A stretch of DNA of 64,000 bases from Verrucomicrobiota bacterium (GTDB lineage Bacteria > Verrucomicrobiota > Verrucomicrobiia > Verrucomicrobiales > Akkermansiaceae). The stretch lies in assembly GCA_017301995.1 (NCBI GenBank), contig JAFLEH010000024.1:59348-123347 (forward strand), written 5' to 3'. Position numbers and translations under genes: made by a program. Shown here one piece after another: positions 8,372 to 16,428 of this stretch. The notes beneath the pieces were generated by a model. The model was given only the letters and a program-made list of their open reading frames with translations, ran no database searches and was not told the origin of the DNA. The first letter of the stretch is position 1. Every line of letters begins with the position of its first letter.

Positions 8372-9892
8372 ATGCGCAATCTTTCCAAATCCAAGATCCT
8401 CGCCTATCGCCAGTGTCCGAAACGCCTCTGGCTGGAAATCCACAAGCCCGAACTCCGCGACGACTCCGGTTCGGAAGCCGCGTTCGCCATCGGCTTTCAG
8501 GTGGGCGATGTGGCCCGGAAGGTTCACGATCCCGATGGGCGCGGTGTCACGGTGGACATCGAAGGTCTGGGCCACGGTCCGGCGCTCGCGCTGAGCGCCG
8601 CGCTGCTGGCGGAGGGCACCGGTCCGGTGTTCGAGGCCGGCGTCACCATTCCGGGCGCCCTTGCCTACGCGGATGTGATGCTGCCCGACCGGTCGGAAGG
8701 CGCGTTGCGCTGGCGGATGATCGAGGTAAAGGCGTCCACCGCGGTGAAGGATTACCAACGCGACGATCTCGCCGTGCAGGTCTTTATCGCCACATCAGCC
8801 GGCGTGCCGCTGGCGTCCGCCGGCGTGGCCCATATCGACAACTCCTTCGTCTATCCGGGCGGAGGCGATTATAGCGGGATCTTCCGCGAAGTCGATCTAA
8901 CGGAGGAATGCCTGGCGCGCGCCGGAGAGGTGAAAGGATGGATCGAGGGAGCCGCGGAGACCGCGGAGCGGGATGACGAACCCGCGCGGGCGGTCGGTCC
9001 CCATTGCGGCAGCCCGTTCGCGTGTCCGTTCGGAGCGTATTGCACGGGGCCGCAGCCCGGCACGGAGCCGGCCGTCTATCCGGTATCCTGCCTGCCGCGG
9101 CTGTTCGGATGGAGGCGTGCCGCCATCGAGGAGGCGGGGATTGCGGACTTGCGCGAGGTTCCCGATGATTGGCTCACCGACATCCAGCGGCGGGTTAGGG
9201 ATTGCAGCGTGACGGGCACACCCTATTTCGACGCGGAGGGTGCCGCCGCGGATCTGGCGGGATACGGATTTCCCTGCTACTTCCTCGACTTCGAGACAAT
9301 CGGTTTTGCGGTGCCGGTGTGGAAAGGGACGCGTCCCTATCAGCAGATTCCGTTCCAGTTCAGCGTCCACCGACTCGGCGAGGACGGAAATCTCGACCAC
9401 ATGCCGTTTCTCGATCTGACCGGAGATGATCCGTCGCCGTCGGTCGCGGCCGATCTGATGGCCGCGTGCGGCGTGCGCGGACCGGTATTCGTTTACAACG
9501 CGAGGTTCGAGCGGCGGATCCTCCGCGAGCTGGCCCAGCGCGTTCCCGGCCGGGCCGAGGCGCTGCTCGCGATCGAGGCCCGCATCGTCGATCTGGAGCC
9601 CATCGCCCGGCGGCGATACTATCACCCCTGCCAGCACGGAAGCTGGAGCCTCAAGGCGGTGCTGCCAGCGCTTTGCCCGGATCTCTCCTATGGCGACCTC
9701 GACGGCGTCCGGGACGGTGGTATGGCGCAGATGGCCTATCAGGAGGCCGTTTCCCCGTCCGCCACGCCGGAGGACAAACACCGGCTCGCCCGCCAACTCC
9801 TCGCCTACTGCCACCTCGACACCCTCGCGTTGGTTAGGATGCGGGAGGTGTTTGCAGGCAAGGATAGACGCCAACTTCAGATCCTGAGATAG
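8372..9892 (+). CDS. DUF2779 protein: Cas4-like PD-(D/E)XK nuclease domain plus DEDD-exonuclease-like domain
   Basis: A 506-aa cytoplasmic protein. The N-terminal half looks like a Cas4/RecB-type nuclease: D101 (YADVML) and E118-V-K120 (IEVKAS) match the PD-(D/E)XK core. Four cysteines are placed as in Cas4 iron-sulphur nucleases: C15 (RQCPKR) and C212, C218, C224 (HCGSPFACPFGAYC). The C-terminal half has an RNase H-like DEDD pattern: D306 and E308 (FLDFETIGF), a central YNARFE, D407, and D483 (YCHLDTLAL). This combination is the DUF2779 family (family knowledge); substrates are undetermined, and a role in DNA processing or defence is inferred from context. The start at 8372 directly precedes the conserved SKSKILAYRQCPKRLW segment. 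Its 3' end overlaps convergent brxL by 16 bp. Confidence 0.88.
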   Translation: MRNLSKSKILAYRQCPKRLWLEIHKPELRDDSGSEAAFAIGFQVGDVARKVHDPDGRGVTVDIEGLGHGPALALSAALLAEGTGPVFEAGVTIPGALAYADVMLPDRSEGALRWRMIEVKASTAVKDYQRDDLAVQVFIATSAGVPLASAGVAHIDNSFVYPGGGDYSGIFREVDLTEECLARAGEVKGWIEGAAETAERDDEPARAVGPHCGSPFACPFGAYCTGPQPGTEPAVYPVSCLPRLFGWRRAAIEEAGIADLREVPDDWLTDIQRRVRDCSVTGTPYFDAEGAAADLAGYGFPCYFLDFETIGFAVPVWKGTRPYQQIPFQFSVHRLGEDGNLDHMPFLDLTGDDPSPSVAADLMAACGVRGPVFVYNARFERRILRELAQRVPGRAEALLAIEARIVDLEPIARRRYYHPCQHGSWSLKAVLPALCPDLSYGDLDGVRDGGMAQMAYQEAVSPSATPEDKHRLARQLLAYCHLDTLALVRMREVFAGKDRRQLQILR

Positions 9893-12018
9893 GCTATTTC
9901 AACACCACGGGTCAGGCGGGCTTCCTGAATTGCCTGCTCCAGAGAAAATGCCCCGGTCTCGTATTTCTGGAAGAAGTCCAGTCCACGGTCCATGGTGATC
10001 TTCCAGCCGGTGTCGGTCGTGATGTTCCGGGCGTGGAAATTTGTGCCGTGGTCATATTCCCAACTGAATGCCACTTTCGAGCCTGTGAAGGAATCGACAA
10101 GCTGATTCAGATTCTCCTCCTGTTTGACGCACGAGTCAGGGTCCGACTGGGTCACGAGATGGACCTTCACCTCGTCTCCCTCGTCCACGATTTCATGAAC
10201 CATCTGGAGGAACTCCATGAGGTTCCGCACTTGGAAGAACATGCGCACATAGGGGTCCCGTATAGTGATCTCACTTGCGCCCGCGAGGTGCGAGGCGAAC
10301 AGCCGCTTGTAACTCCATCCCCTCGAATTTTCAGGCACAACGACATGGCCCGTTGCAGGGAGGGCTTCGGCCTCACTCGCTGCGGAAGCCGGCCTCGCTG
10401 CCTGCTCTTCCCCCGTCTCGTTGTCTTGGTCAGGCAGATCCTCCAAGTGCGGAATCAATCTCGGGGCGGAAAACGCCGGATACTGAATCTCTTCCGGTGT
10501 CACGACCGTCACCTTCTCTCCGCTTGAAAGCGTGCGGTAGATGAAGTCGTGGCGCTTGAAGGTGTCGTCGATCCTCAGGATGTGCTCGCGGACCCGGCGC
10601 CTGCACTCAATCGCAAAGTGCAAGAGTTCCCGCATTTCATCCGGAGTTGCCTCCCCATGCGGGTAAATGATCTTCATCAGCCCGGAGAAGGTCTTCTCGA
10701 AGCCGGTCTGATCGCGGATGGAGGTCTCGGAGACGATCTCGAAATGATCCTTGTAGCTACTGGTGAAATCCTCACTCCGAAGGTGTTTCAGAATCTCGGC
10801 GATGTAATCGACGATAAAACCGTAGCCACTGGTGAAAAGTTCGCTGCGGACCGGCGCGACCTCCCATCCCGGGCTGTAGGCGTGAAGACGGTCGAGGAAT
10901 GCGGAGTCGATGTATTTGTCCGGCAGTTGATCGAAGAAGTGCGAATGCTTCAGCATGTAGGCCACCGACTTCTTGGTGTTGCCCATGAAAACCATCGAGG
11001 CTTCCGCCGAAAGCTGCTCGATCCCGCGGGAGAACGACCGGTTCGCCATGTAGTTCTTCATGATGTCCACCAGTGACTTGTCCACCTTCTTGTCCTTGCC
11101 GGCGAACTCATCGAAGGACACGCAATCCCAATATCCAACCAAGCCGATTTTGCCGCTGGAGTTGTTCACAAACAGCTTGGCGACACTCACCTCGGCACCG
11201 GAAATCAGCATGCCGTGAGGAGAAAACTCGGCGTAGATATGCGACTTGCCGGTTCCCTTGGGACCCAACTCGATCAGGTTGTAGTTCCGCTCGCAGTAGG
11301 GAATCAGGCGAATCAGGGTGAGGAGCTTGCCGCGCCGGGTGAACATTTCCGGATTAAAGCCAATGCTCTGCATCAGCACATCCATCCATTCCTCGGTCGT
11401 GAACTTGCGGCGTGCCGCCAGGAATTCCTCGAAGTCCACCTTGGCCACCTGGATCGGCTTGAGGGTCTCGATAGTCCACGGGCTGGCCTTGGGATCGGTG
11501 GGGACTTCGTAAACCACATCGACGATACACCAGATCCCGCCCACCAGTAGCTTCGGATAGCGGCGGACGAAATCATCCGCCACCGGGACCTTCTTGATTC
11601 CCAGATTGGTGAATTCCGCCTCGTAATATCCGCCCTTGTCGTTGAGGTCCACGGTCAGCTTGTCGATGACCTTGTGCCGACCCTTCTCCTTGATGGTGGA
11701 TCTGACCAGCGCCGCCTGATTCCGGTGAACATAGTGCTTGGCCAGGATCCTCTGCACCGACTCAAGGCCTGCCTTCATGGCGGTTGGATCATCCGTAGCG
11801 CAGTGTTGCCCCAGCAAATATTCAAGGACGTAGGTGGGAACGACCGCATTCTGCTTCAGCCCTTTGGTAAGGTCCTTGCGGACGACCAATCCGGGAAAAG
11901 CGTCCAGGATTTTTCGATCCAATCCTGCCACGGGAGGTGGGGAAAAATCCACTAAATCAGCGAGCGGCTGATCTTGCGAGGCGTCGTCGTTTTCAGGGCT
12001 GGGAATATCAGAATTCAT
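9877..12018 (-). CDS. brxL: BREX system Lon-like ATPase BrxL
   Basis: A 713-aa AAA+ protein of the BrxL family, used by BREX phage-defence systems. The conserved N-terminal BrxL region covers about residues 35-230. The ATPase has Walker A GPKGTGKS (252-259) followed by HIYAEFSPHGML, Walker B VSFDEFAG (300-307) and the MGNTKK segment near 345. I see no Lon Ser/Lys protease domain. Instead residues about 565-690 (ITIRDPYVRMFFQVRNLMEF ... NFHARNITTD ... GLDFFQKYE) resemble the phospholipase-D-like C-terminal domain of MITD1 (family inference), joined by an acidic linker. The start overlaps the stop of the upstream pglZ fragment by 11 bp, which preserves the pglZ-brxL order found at the 3' end of BREX operons. 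The frame is intact, but without a complete PglZ, and with no BrxC or PglX nearby, the system is probably not functional. Confidence 0.92.
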   Translation of the reverse strand: MNSDIPSPENDDASQDQPLADLVDFSPPPVAGLDRKILDAFPGLVVRKDLTKGLKQNAVVPTYVLEYLLGQHCATDDPTAMKAGLESVQRILAKHYVHRNQAALVRSTIKEKGRHKVIDKLTVDLNDKGGYYEAEFTNLGIKKVPVADDFVRRYPKLLVGGIWCIVDVVYEVPTDPKASPWTIETLKPIQVAKVDFEEFLAARRKFTTEEWMDVLMQSIGFNPEMFTRRGKLLTLIRLIPYCERNYNLIELGPKGTGKSHIYAEFSPHGMLISGAEVSVAKLFVNNSSGKIGLVGYWDCVSFDEFAGKDKKVDKSLVDIMKNYMANRSFSRGIEQLSAEASMVFMGNTKKSVAYMLKHSHFFDQLPDKYIDSAFLDRLHAYSPGWEVAPVRSELFTSGYGFIVDYIAEILKHLRSEDFTSSYKDHFEIVSETSIRDQTGFEKTFSGLMKIIYPHGEATPDEMRELLHFAIECRRRVREHILRIDDTFKRHDFIYRTLSSGEKVTVVTPEEIQYPAFSAPRLIPHLEDLPDQDNETGEEQAARPASAASEAEALPATGHVVVPENSRGWSYKRLFASHLAGASEITIRDPYVRMFFQVRNLMEFLQMVHEIVDEGDEVKVHLVTQSDPDSCVKQEENLNQLVDSFTGSKVAFSWEYDHGTNFHARNITTDTGWKITMDRGLDFFQKYETGAFSLEQAIQEARLTRGVEIAYLRI

Positions 12019-12703
12019 CGAAGTCGGTGGCGAATGGTTTCTGTAGTTTGATCGGATAAGACCGATAAGTCACGGTCTGATTTGTGCCTGGCAATGTTTC
12101 ATCGAGACGAATCTCAACGGTGGAGTTGTTGTGATTGTCCGCCGCTTTCGAGAGGACGAGGGCCACGCTCATCTCGCGCTTTCTCGCCTCCTCGTCCCTG
12201 GAGTCGAAAGTGATGGCCTTTACCTCGGAAATCGCCTGGCCGTCAGCGGCATAGACCCCGATCTTCAGTGCCCTGGGCAGCAGCTTGGCCGTGACCGGCT
12301 TTTCCTGATAAAGCGAAAGAGCGATCTGACCGGTTGTGAGCTTGGCCGGCATCCGGATGATCTCGACGGAGACCCGGCCGGTGTCGTCCGAGCGGGACTT
12401 ATTGATATGCACCACCGGGATCACCACTTCCTGTAGGCTGAAGCCACCGTGGACATAGCGTTTGCCGGAGCCCTGAAGCGGGAAGCGGCCAAGAGAAACC
12501 GGGAACGCGCAGGACCAGTCCCCGGGCAGGCCAAGCTGGGAAGCATCGAAGATCTTGGTTGCACCGGACTCGGAGATACCGCGCCCAATGGCGAAACGCC
12601 GGTTTCGGTTTATCCATTCGGCAGCCTCGGGCAGGGCGGTGGAGTCACCCTTGTCGAGTGGCTCCTGTTGGAAGAGAAAGCCGTGATCCGCCGTGAGCAG
12701 CAT
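12008..12703 (-). pseudogene. pglZ: pglZ remnant: C-terminal fragment of the BREX phosphatase-like protein
   Basis: The 231-residue fragment begins in the alkaline-phosphatase-like core of PglZ: LLTADHGFLFQQ is the family's metal-binding TADHGF motif. It continues through GKRYVHGGFSLQEVVIPVV, typical of PglZ type A, to an intact C-terminus. Complete PglZ proteins are about 800-900 aa, so roughly the first 70% is missing, including the other metal ligands. Upstream of the ATG the frame stays open for about 35 codons, reading sequence unlike PglZ, and then hits a stop; that stretch belongs to the repeat-containing spacer. The stop overlaps the brxL start. This is a 5' deletion or replacement, not a frameshift. 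A short protein could still be translated from 12703, but catalytic activity is unlikely. Confidence 0.8.
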
Positions 12704-13063
12704 ATTGTTGCCAAGGGAAATCGGTTGGAGACTCGGGTGGAGTATTGGGCTACGCTCAGGTGTGCCGAGGCTGCCGCCGCCTTGACGGGCGGAGTCCGGG
12801 GATTCGCATCAGGTTTGCCACAGCGGATTCCGGCCGCAATGGTTTCCTCCGCTGGTGAAAGCGGCGCTGCCATCCGCCGACACGCGGCGAATCGACGGCA
12901 TGCGCGCGGCTTCGGGCAGCGTTGTCAGCGCGCGCGGCACTGCTTTTCACTGTCAACCGGGGATCGCGCCCGGAGGTATACGAGGACCCAAGTACCCGAA
13001 AATCCCCGGGGCGCTCTTTCGGCTCAAGCCGCCTCCTGCCCACCCCATTGCGCAAAATCGCTC
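12704..13063. other. 360-bp non-coding spacer at the broken end of pglZ
   Basis: No convincing gene is present. On the minus strand short frames read RNPLWQT-stop and then a Ser/Arg-rich stretch that enters the pglZ frame. The segment replaces the missing 5' part of pglZ and carries one copy of a dispersed 49-bp repeat. It is best read as inserted or rearranged intergenic DNA that joined a decayed BREX operon to the protease gene. Confidence 0.5.
12924..12972 (-). repeat. Dispersed 49-bp repeat, copy 1
   Basis: It matches 59805-59853 with 2 mismatches over 49 bp by direct comparison. Read on the minus strand it contains GATCCCCGGTTGACAGTG, including a consensus -35 hexamer TTGACA, and then GCCGCGCGCG. 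It ends 91 bp downstream of the protease stop codon. Function unknown; see copy 2. Confidence 0.75.
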
Positions 13064-14494
13064 TTATTTCAGGTGCTTGTCCACAAACTCTTTCGCGGCT
13101 TTTCCGGTGATCGCGAAGTTGAATCTGTCTTTGTCCAAATCGTTGAGTCCGAACGTAAGAATGCCGACGAGATGTCCGGCCTGATCGACCACCGGGCCTC
13201 CGCTGTTGCCGTGATTCGCGGACACGTCGAGCTGATAGACCGGATTGTTCCTGAATATCCGGTCGGTATTGGATATGCGACCGGTGTTCAGCGTTGCGGT
13301 CGGCATATCTATTTCCGGGTAGCCAATCAGGGAGACCGGCAGGCCGATTTTCACATCCTCGACGGATCTGAAGCCGATCGTGTCGTGTTCCGCGAGCTCG
13401 ATTCTCACGATCGCCAGATCGATATCACCTCCTTTGGCAATGACCTTGGCTTCGAACGACCGTCCGTCGTCAAGTTTGACGGTGATCGGCCCCTTGTCGG
13501 AAACCACATGCCGGTTTGTTAGGATGTAGCCTCCCCGCTGGAAGAAAAACCCGCTCCCGAGGCCGCCTCCGTTGAGGACGCGCACGCAGCAAGGCGAGAC
13601 CTTCGCGTATAGATCCTCCGCCCCGAGTTCCCTGAACTTGTCAGCCCGCAGATCCGGATGCGCCTTCCGCAGAGCCGCGGCCTTTTGGAAATCACCCGCC
13701 AGTTCGTAATAGTCGATGGCGGATCCCGTCATGTCCTGTTTTTCCAGATCCGCGGCAAGTTTGGCGGCACAACGTCTCTTGCCGCCGACATCGCGAGCCT
13801 TGGCGTAATACCGGATCGCCTCCTCGAAGTTTCCCGCCTCCTCGGCATTCTTCGCGGTCAATAGCCAATCCGAACGCGACTGGATGAAACCACGGATTGT
13901 GGCGATGGCTTCCTCGCTGAACGACGGATTGAACATGCGTTCCGGCATGGACCGTTCATTGATGCTCTTGATCGTGTCAGCAAGGATCAGGACGACTCCG
14001 AAGTTCTGGGTGTTCAGGTAGTCATGGACGATTGTGTCCATGTCCTGCAACTGCAGCCGGAGATTCTGCTGGGCCGCCACAACCGCCTGCGCGGCTTTTT
14101 CCCTGATCTCCTTGGCCTTGACCGCCGCCGCCCGGGATGCGACTTCGTTGACGCTTCCGAAGGCGTTGGGAACGAGCCAGTCGCGGGAAAGCTGATCCTG
14201 CTTGGTGGCCTCCACCTCGGCTTTTTCGGACTCCTTGATTTGGGATTCGACCCGGAATTCGGCGGTGAAAAGATTTCTAACGCTGGTGGACAGGCGTTCC
14301 GTCCCTACTTTCTCCGCGCCGCTTTGCCGGGAAGCGGTTTCCTTGAGATTCGCGATCGCCTGTTTGGCTGCCACGAGATCCGGTTTGGTGAGAGGGGCCA
14401 GGTCTCCCGCCAGATCTCCTTTGGACGGATGGGTCGAAAATGCGAGGCAGGCCGCGATCACGCCCGCGCGGGCGAGTTGATTTGCTGATTTCAT
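13064..14494 (-). CDS. Exported trypsin-like (S1C/HtrA-type) serine protease with helical N-terminal region
   Basis: A 476-aa protein with a signal peptide (MKSANQLARAGVIAACLAFS), a long helical region, and a TPR-like pair near residues 215-280 (AEEAGNFEEAIRYYAKA, GSAIDYYELAGDFQKAAAL). The trypsin-like domain covers about 300-470. The catalytic triad is H329 (LTNRHVV), D359 (GGDIDLAIV) and S431 (HGNSGGPV) in this numbering. No PDZ domain follows, unlike classical HtrA/DegP. An upstream in-frame ATG at 14545 would place 17 hydrophilic residues before the signal peptide, so 14494 was chosen. It is the last gene of a same-strand run: WYL regulator 2, 110-aa protein, WYL-like protein, protease. 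Probably periplasmic; target unknown. Confidence 0.87.
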   Translation of the reverse strand: MKSANQLARAGVIAACLAFSTHPSKGDLAGDLAPLTKPDLVAAKQAIANLKETASRQSGAEKVGTERLSTSVRNLFTAEFRVESQIKESEKAEVEATKQDQLSRDWLVPNAFGSVNEVASRAAAVKAKEIREKAAQAVVAAQQNLRLQLQDMDTIVHDYLNTQNFGVVLILADTIKSINERSMPERMFNPSFSEEAIATIRGFIQSRSDWLLTAKNAEEAGNFEEAIRYYAKARDVGGKRRCAAKLAADLEKQDMTGSAIDYYELAGDFQKAAALRKAHPDLRADKFRELGAEDLYAKVSPCCVRVLNGGGLGSGFFFQRGGYILTNRHVVSDKGPITVKLDDGRSFEAKVIAKGGDIDLAIVRIELAEHDTIGFRSVEDVKIGLPVSLIGYPEIDMPTATLNTGRISNTDRIFRNNPVYQLDVSANHGNSGGPVVDQAGHLVGILTFGLNDLDKDRFNFAITGKAAKEFVDKHLK

Positions 14495-14568
14495 GGATTC
14501 GGTTTTGATTTGGTTGTGTTCAGTGGGGATATCGGAATTTTCCACGGGCGTGCGAACCGCGCGCCGGG

Positions 14569-15039
14569 TCAGGCGGGCAACACGCGATCAAGGCGGAAGG
14601 TGCGCGGAGCGTTGCGGTCCTGGCACCAGCCGAGGAAATAGATCGGGGTGTCCGCCAGATCGGGGACTCCGGTGGGGTCGTCCGTCACGTACGCGTAATG
14701 GCTGAAATAGTCCGGACAGAACAGCGAGGTGGGAAGCACCCGGCGGATAATCCCCGGATCGGAGCCGCCCTGATAACGGAACGCAAACGGGGCACCTCCG
14801 CGAATGTGACGGAGAATGGTGGCGGCAAGCTCGCGCTGTTGCCGGTCGTTGTGATGCGGCAGGTCGTCCTCCCGGATCTCCAGGCGGGGAATACGATGCC
14901 ATTCCCGCAGCCATTCGGGATCGGGAACGAACGGGAGCGCCCCGCAGGCAGGAGTGTCCGAAGACGGAGACGAGCCCCGCGAAAACGGGACCGGCAGAAG
15001 CAATCCTGATATGATCTGGAAGAACGAGCGGCGGATCAT
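14569..15039 (-). CDS. Small exported protein with a WYL-like fold
   Basis: A 156-aa protein starting with a signal-peptide-like segment (MIRRSFFQIISGLLLPVPFS). The rest resembles an isolated WYL domain: PFAFRYQGGSDPGIIRRVLP for the first strands, then YFLGWCQDRNAPRTFRLDRV, which matches the Y-x-x-G/A-W/Y-C ... R-x-F-x-L-D-R-I signature of the WYL fold (family knowledge). WYL domains are normally cytoplasmic sensor domains of regulators, so an export signal is odd; the hydrophobic N-terminus could instead be a membrane anchor or misassigned. It sits 15 bp downstream of the 110-aa gene and 74 bp upstream of the protease start. Function unknown. Confidence 0.72.
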   Translation of the reverse strand: MIRRSFFQIISGLLLPVPFSRGSSPSSDTPACGALPFVPDPEWLREWHRIPRLEIREDDLPHHNDRQQRELAATILRHIRGGAPFAFRYQGGSDPGIIRRVLPTSLFCPDYFSHYAYVTDDPTGVPDLADTPIYFLGWCQDRNAPRTFRLDRVLPA

Positions 15040-15054
15040 GGCCGGGATTGGATT

Positions 15055-15387
15055 TCAGTTTGCGGGTTTCCGGGTCTGGCGGGCGGCGGCGGGTTGTTTG
15101 CGGCGGGATTTGGCGGATGTCATGGACCGGTCGTCGCCGACTTTGCGGAAGCGGCCGGGATTCCACGGAACCTCGCGCGAGTGCCAGAGGACCCGCAGTC
15201 CGGTGAGCAGGATGCCTTGCGATCCGTCGCGGATGGTGCACACCGCGGCTACATGATAGATCGTGCCCTGGCGGAGGGGGCCGTCCGGAAGCAGGAACGG
15301 ATGGGAGTCGTGGAGCACGAGTGCCTTGATAGGGCCGGGGCCGGTATTGATGGCGACAACGCGGTCGCCGGGTTGGAATGTTTGCAT
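15055..15387 (-). CDS. Hypothetical protein, 110 aa, SH3/KOW-like beta fold
   Basis: Not assigned to a family. Residues 1-70 are beta-rich (FQPGDRVVAINT ... GTIYHVAAVCTIRDGSQGILL), in a pattern seen in small SH3- or KOW-like barrels. The tail is strongly basic (KSRRKQPAAARQTRKPAN), suggesting nucleic-acid binding. It is 33 bp downstream of WYL regulator 2 and 15 bp upstream of the exported WYL-like gene, hence probably in the same operon. No signal peptide. Confidence 0.65.
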   Translation of the reverse strand: MQTFQPGDRVVAINTGPGPIKALVLHDSHPFLLPDGPLRQGTIYHVAAVCTIRDGSQGILLTGLRVLWHSREVPWNPGRFRKVGDDRSMTSAKSRRKQPAAARQTRKPAN

Positions 15388-15420
15388 GGGCTGGGGTTCT
15401 GTTTGCTGGCGCGGGCCGGT

Positions 15421-16428
15421 CTAGTCATCCGTGTAGGCCGCGAGAGTCTTGGTTAGGGCGGAGACCAGGCGTTTTCGCAGCGCGGCGGGTTTGAGAACGA
15501 CGATGGCCGGGCCTTGGGAGAGCAGCCAGAAGCCGAGCTGCCACGAATCCCTGACCGTGGCGGTGAGGGTGTGGACGCCGTCGCGGGTTTCGAGGGATTG
15601 GGATGGGGAGACAGGCGTTTCCCGCAGGATGTTGGCCAGATCGTCGCTGACCGTGGCCTTCAGGGTGATGGTGGCTCCCTGGCCAAACTGGGCACCGCCC
15701 GCGGCGAGGAAACCGTCTAGCGAGAACCCCGCGGGGATGACGGTCGGCTTTTCCAACAGGGTGGCGTCTTGGAAGCGGTGAAGCGCGTATTGGATGGGTC
15801 CGTGGTGATCGGAGGAGGTGGCCAGCAGGTAGCTGCGCGCACCCTGTTGGATGAGAGCCAGCGGATGCAGGACACGCTCCCTCGCCTCACTCGCGCCGAC
15901 GGAATGATAGACCGCCCGGATCTGTTGGCGGCCCAGCAGGGCCTCCTGGATGGTTTCGAGCACACCGGGATGGATGGCCGGTGGCAGGAACGGCATGCCG
16001 GGTTGCACATAGCGGACGAGGTCGGACCATTTGGCGTAACGGTTTTGGGAGAGGCCCCGGAGCTTGTCGGCGGCGGCGTTGAAGCGTCCGTGCAGCGCGC
16101 TGGTGAATGCGGGTGGCACCAACTGGCCCAGCAGGTCTTCCAGCAAACCGAGCGACACCGCCTCCGCCAGGGCGATGCCGGGAATGTCGAAGCTCGCGTC
16201 GGCACGCCAATGCCAGCCAAAGGGGATGGAAGTATCGTTGCACTCCAGCGGAAAGACGACGGAGAGTTCGCGCAGGTCGCGTTCGACCGTGCGTTTGGTG
16301 ACATCGTGGCCGGCGGCCGCGAGGCGCTCGCGAAGATCCCGCGGTGTGAGGCCCGGGCGTTGTCCGGGGATGAGCTTGAGCAGTTCCCACTGGCGGGCGA
16401 GTGTGGGTTCCCGACTGTTGCGCGGCAT
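15421..16428 (-). CDS. HTH-WYL domain transcriptional regulator (WYL regulator 2)
   Basis: A 335-aa paralogue of regulator 1 with the same order: winged HTH (about residues 10-65; VTKRTVERDLRELS), a central helical region (IPGIALAEAVSLGLLEDLL), a WYL domain (IRAVYHSVG ... LHPLALIQQGARSYLLATS) and a C-terminal WCX region (ALRKRLVSALTKTL). A longer frame from 16530 adds 34 Pro-rich residues across a palindrome, so the ATG at 16428 before PRNSREPTLARQWELLKL was chosen; it aligns with the start of regulator 1. It heads a minus-strand run of four genes ending in the protease. BrxR-like control of the BREX remnant or of its own operon is inferred from architecture and position. Confidence 0.9.
   Translation of the reverse strand: MPRNSREPTLARQWELLKLIPGQRPGLTPRDLRERLAAAGHDVTKRTVERDLRELSVVFPLECNDTSIPFGWHWRADASFDIPGIALAEAVSLGLLEDLLGQLVPPAFTSALHGRFNAAADKLRGLSQNRYAKWSDLVRYVQPGMPFLPPAIHPGVLETIQEALLGRQQIRAVYHSVGASEARERVLHPLALIQQGARSYLLATSSDHHGPIQYALHRFQDATLLEKPTVIPAGFSLDGFLAAGGAQFGQGATITLKATVSDDLANILRETPVSPSQSLETRDGVHTLTATVRDSWQLGFWLLSQGPAIVVLKPAALRKRLVSALTKTLAAYTDD

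Noticed and set aside
12756..13055. Minus-strand 99-codon frame between pglZ and the protease as a gene
   Set aside because: It reads through the 49-bp dispersed repeat, is Arg-rich, and part of it is mirrored at copy 2; better treated as repeat DNA.
12449..13522. Plus-strand 357-codon frame across the pglZ fragment, spacer and protease
   Set aside because: It is opposite to two recognisable genes and has no family features.
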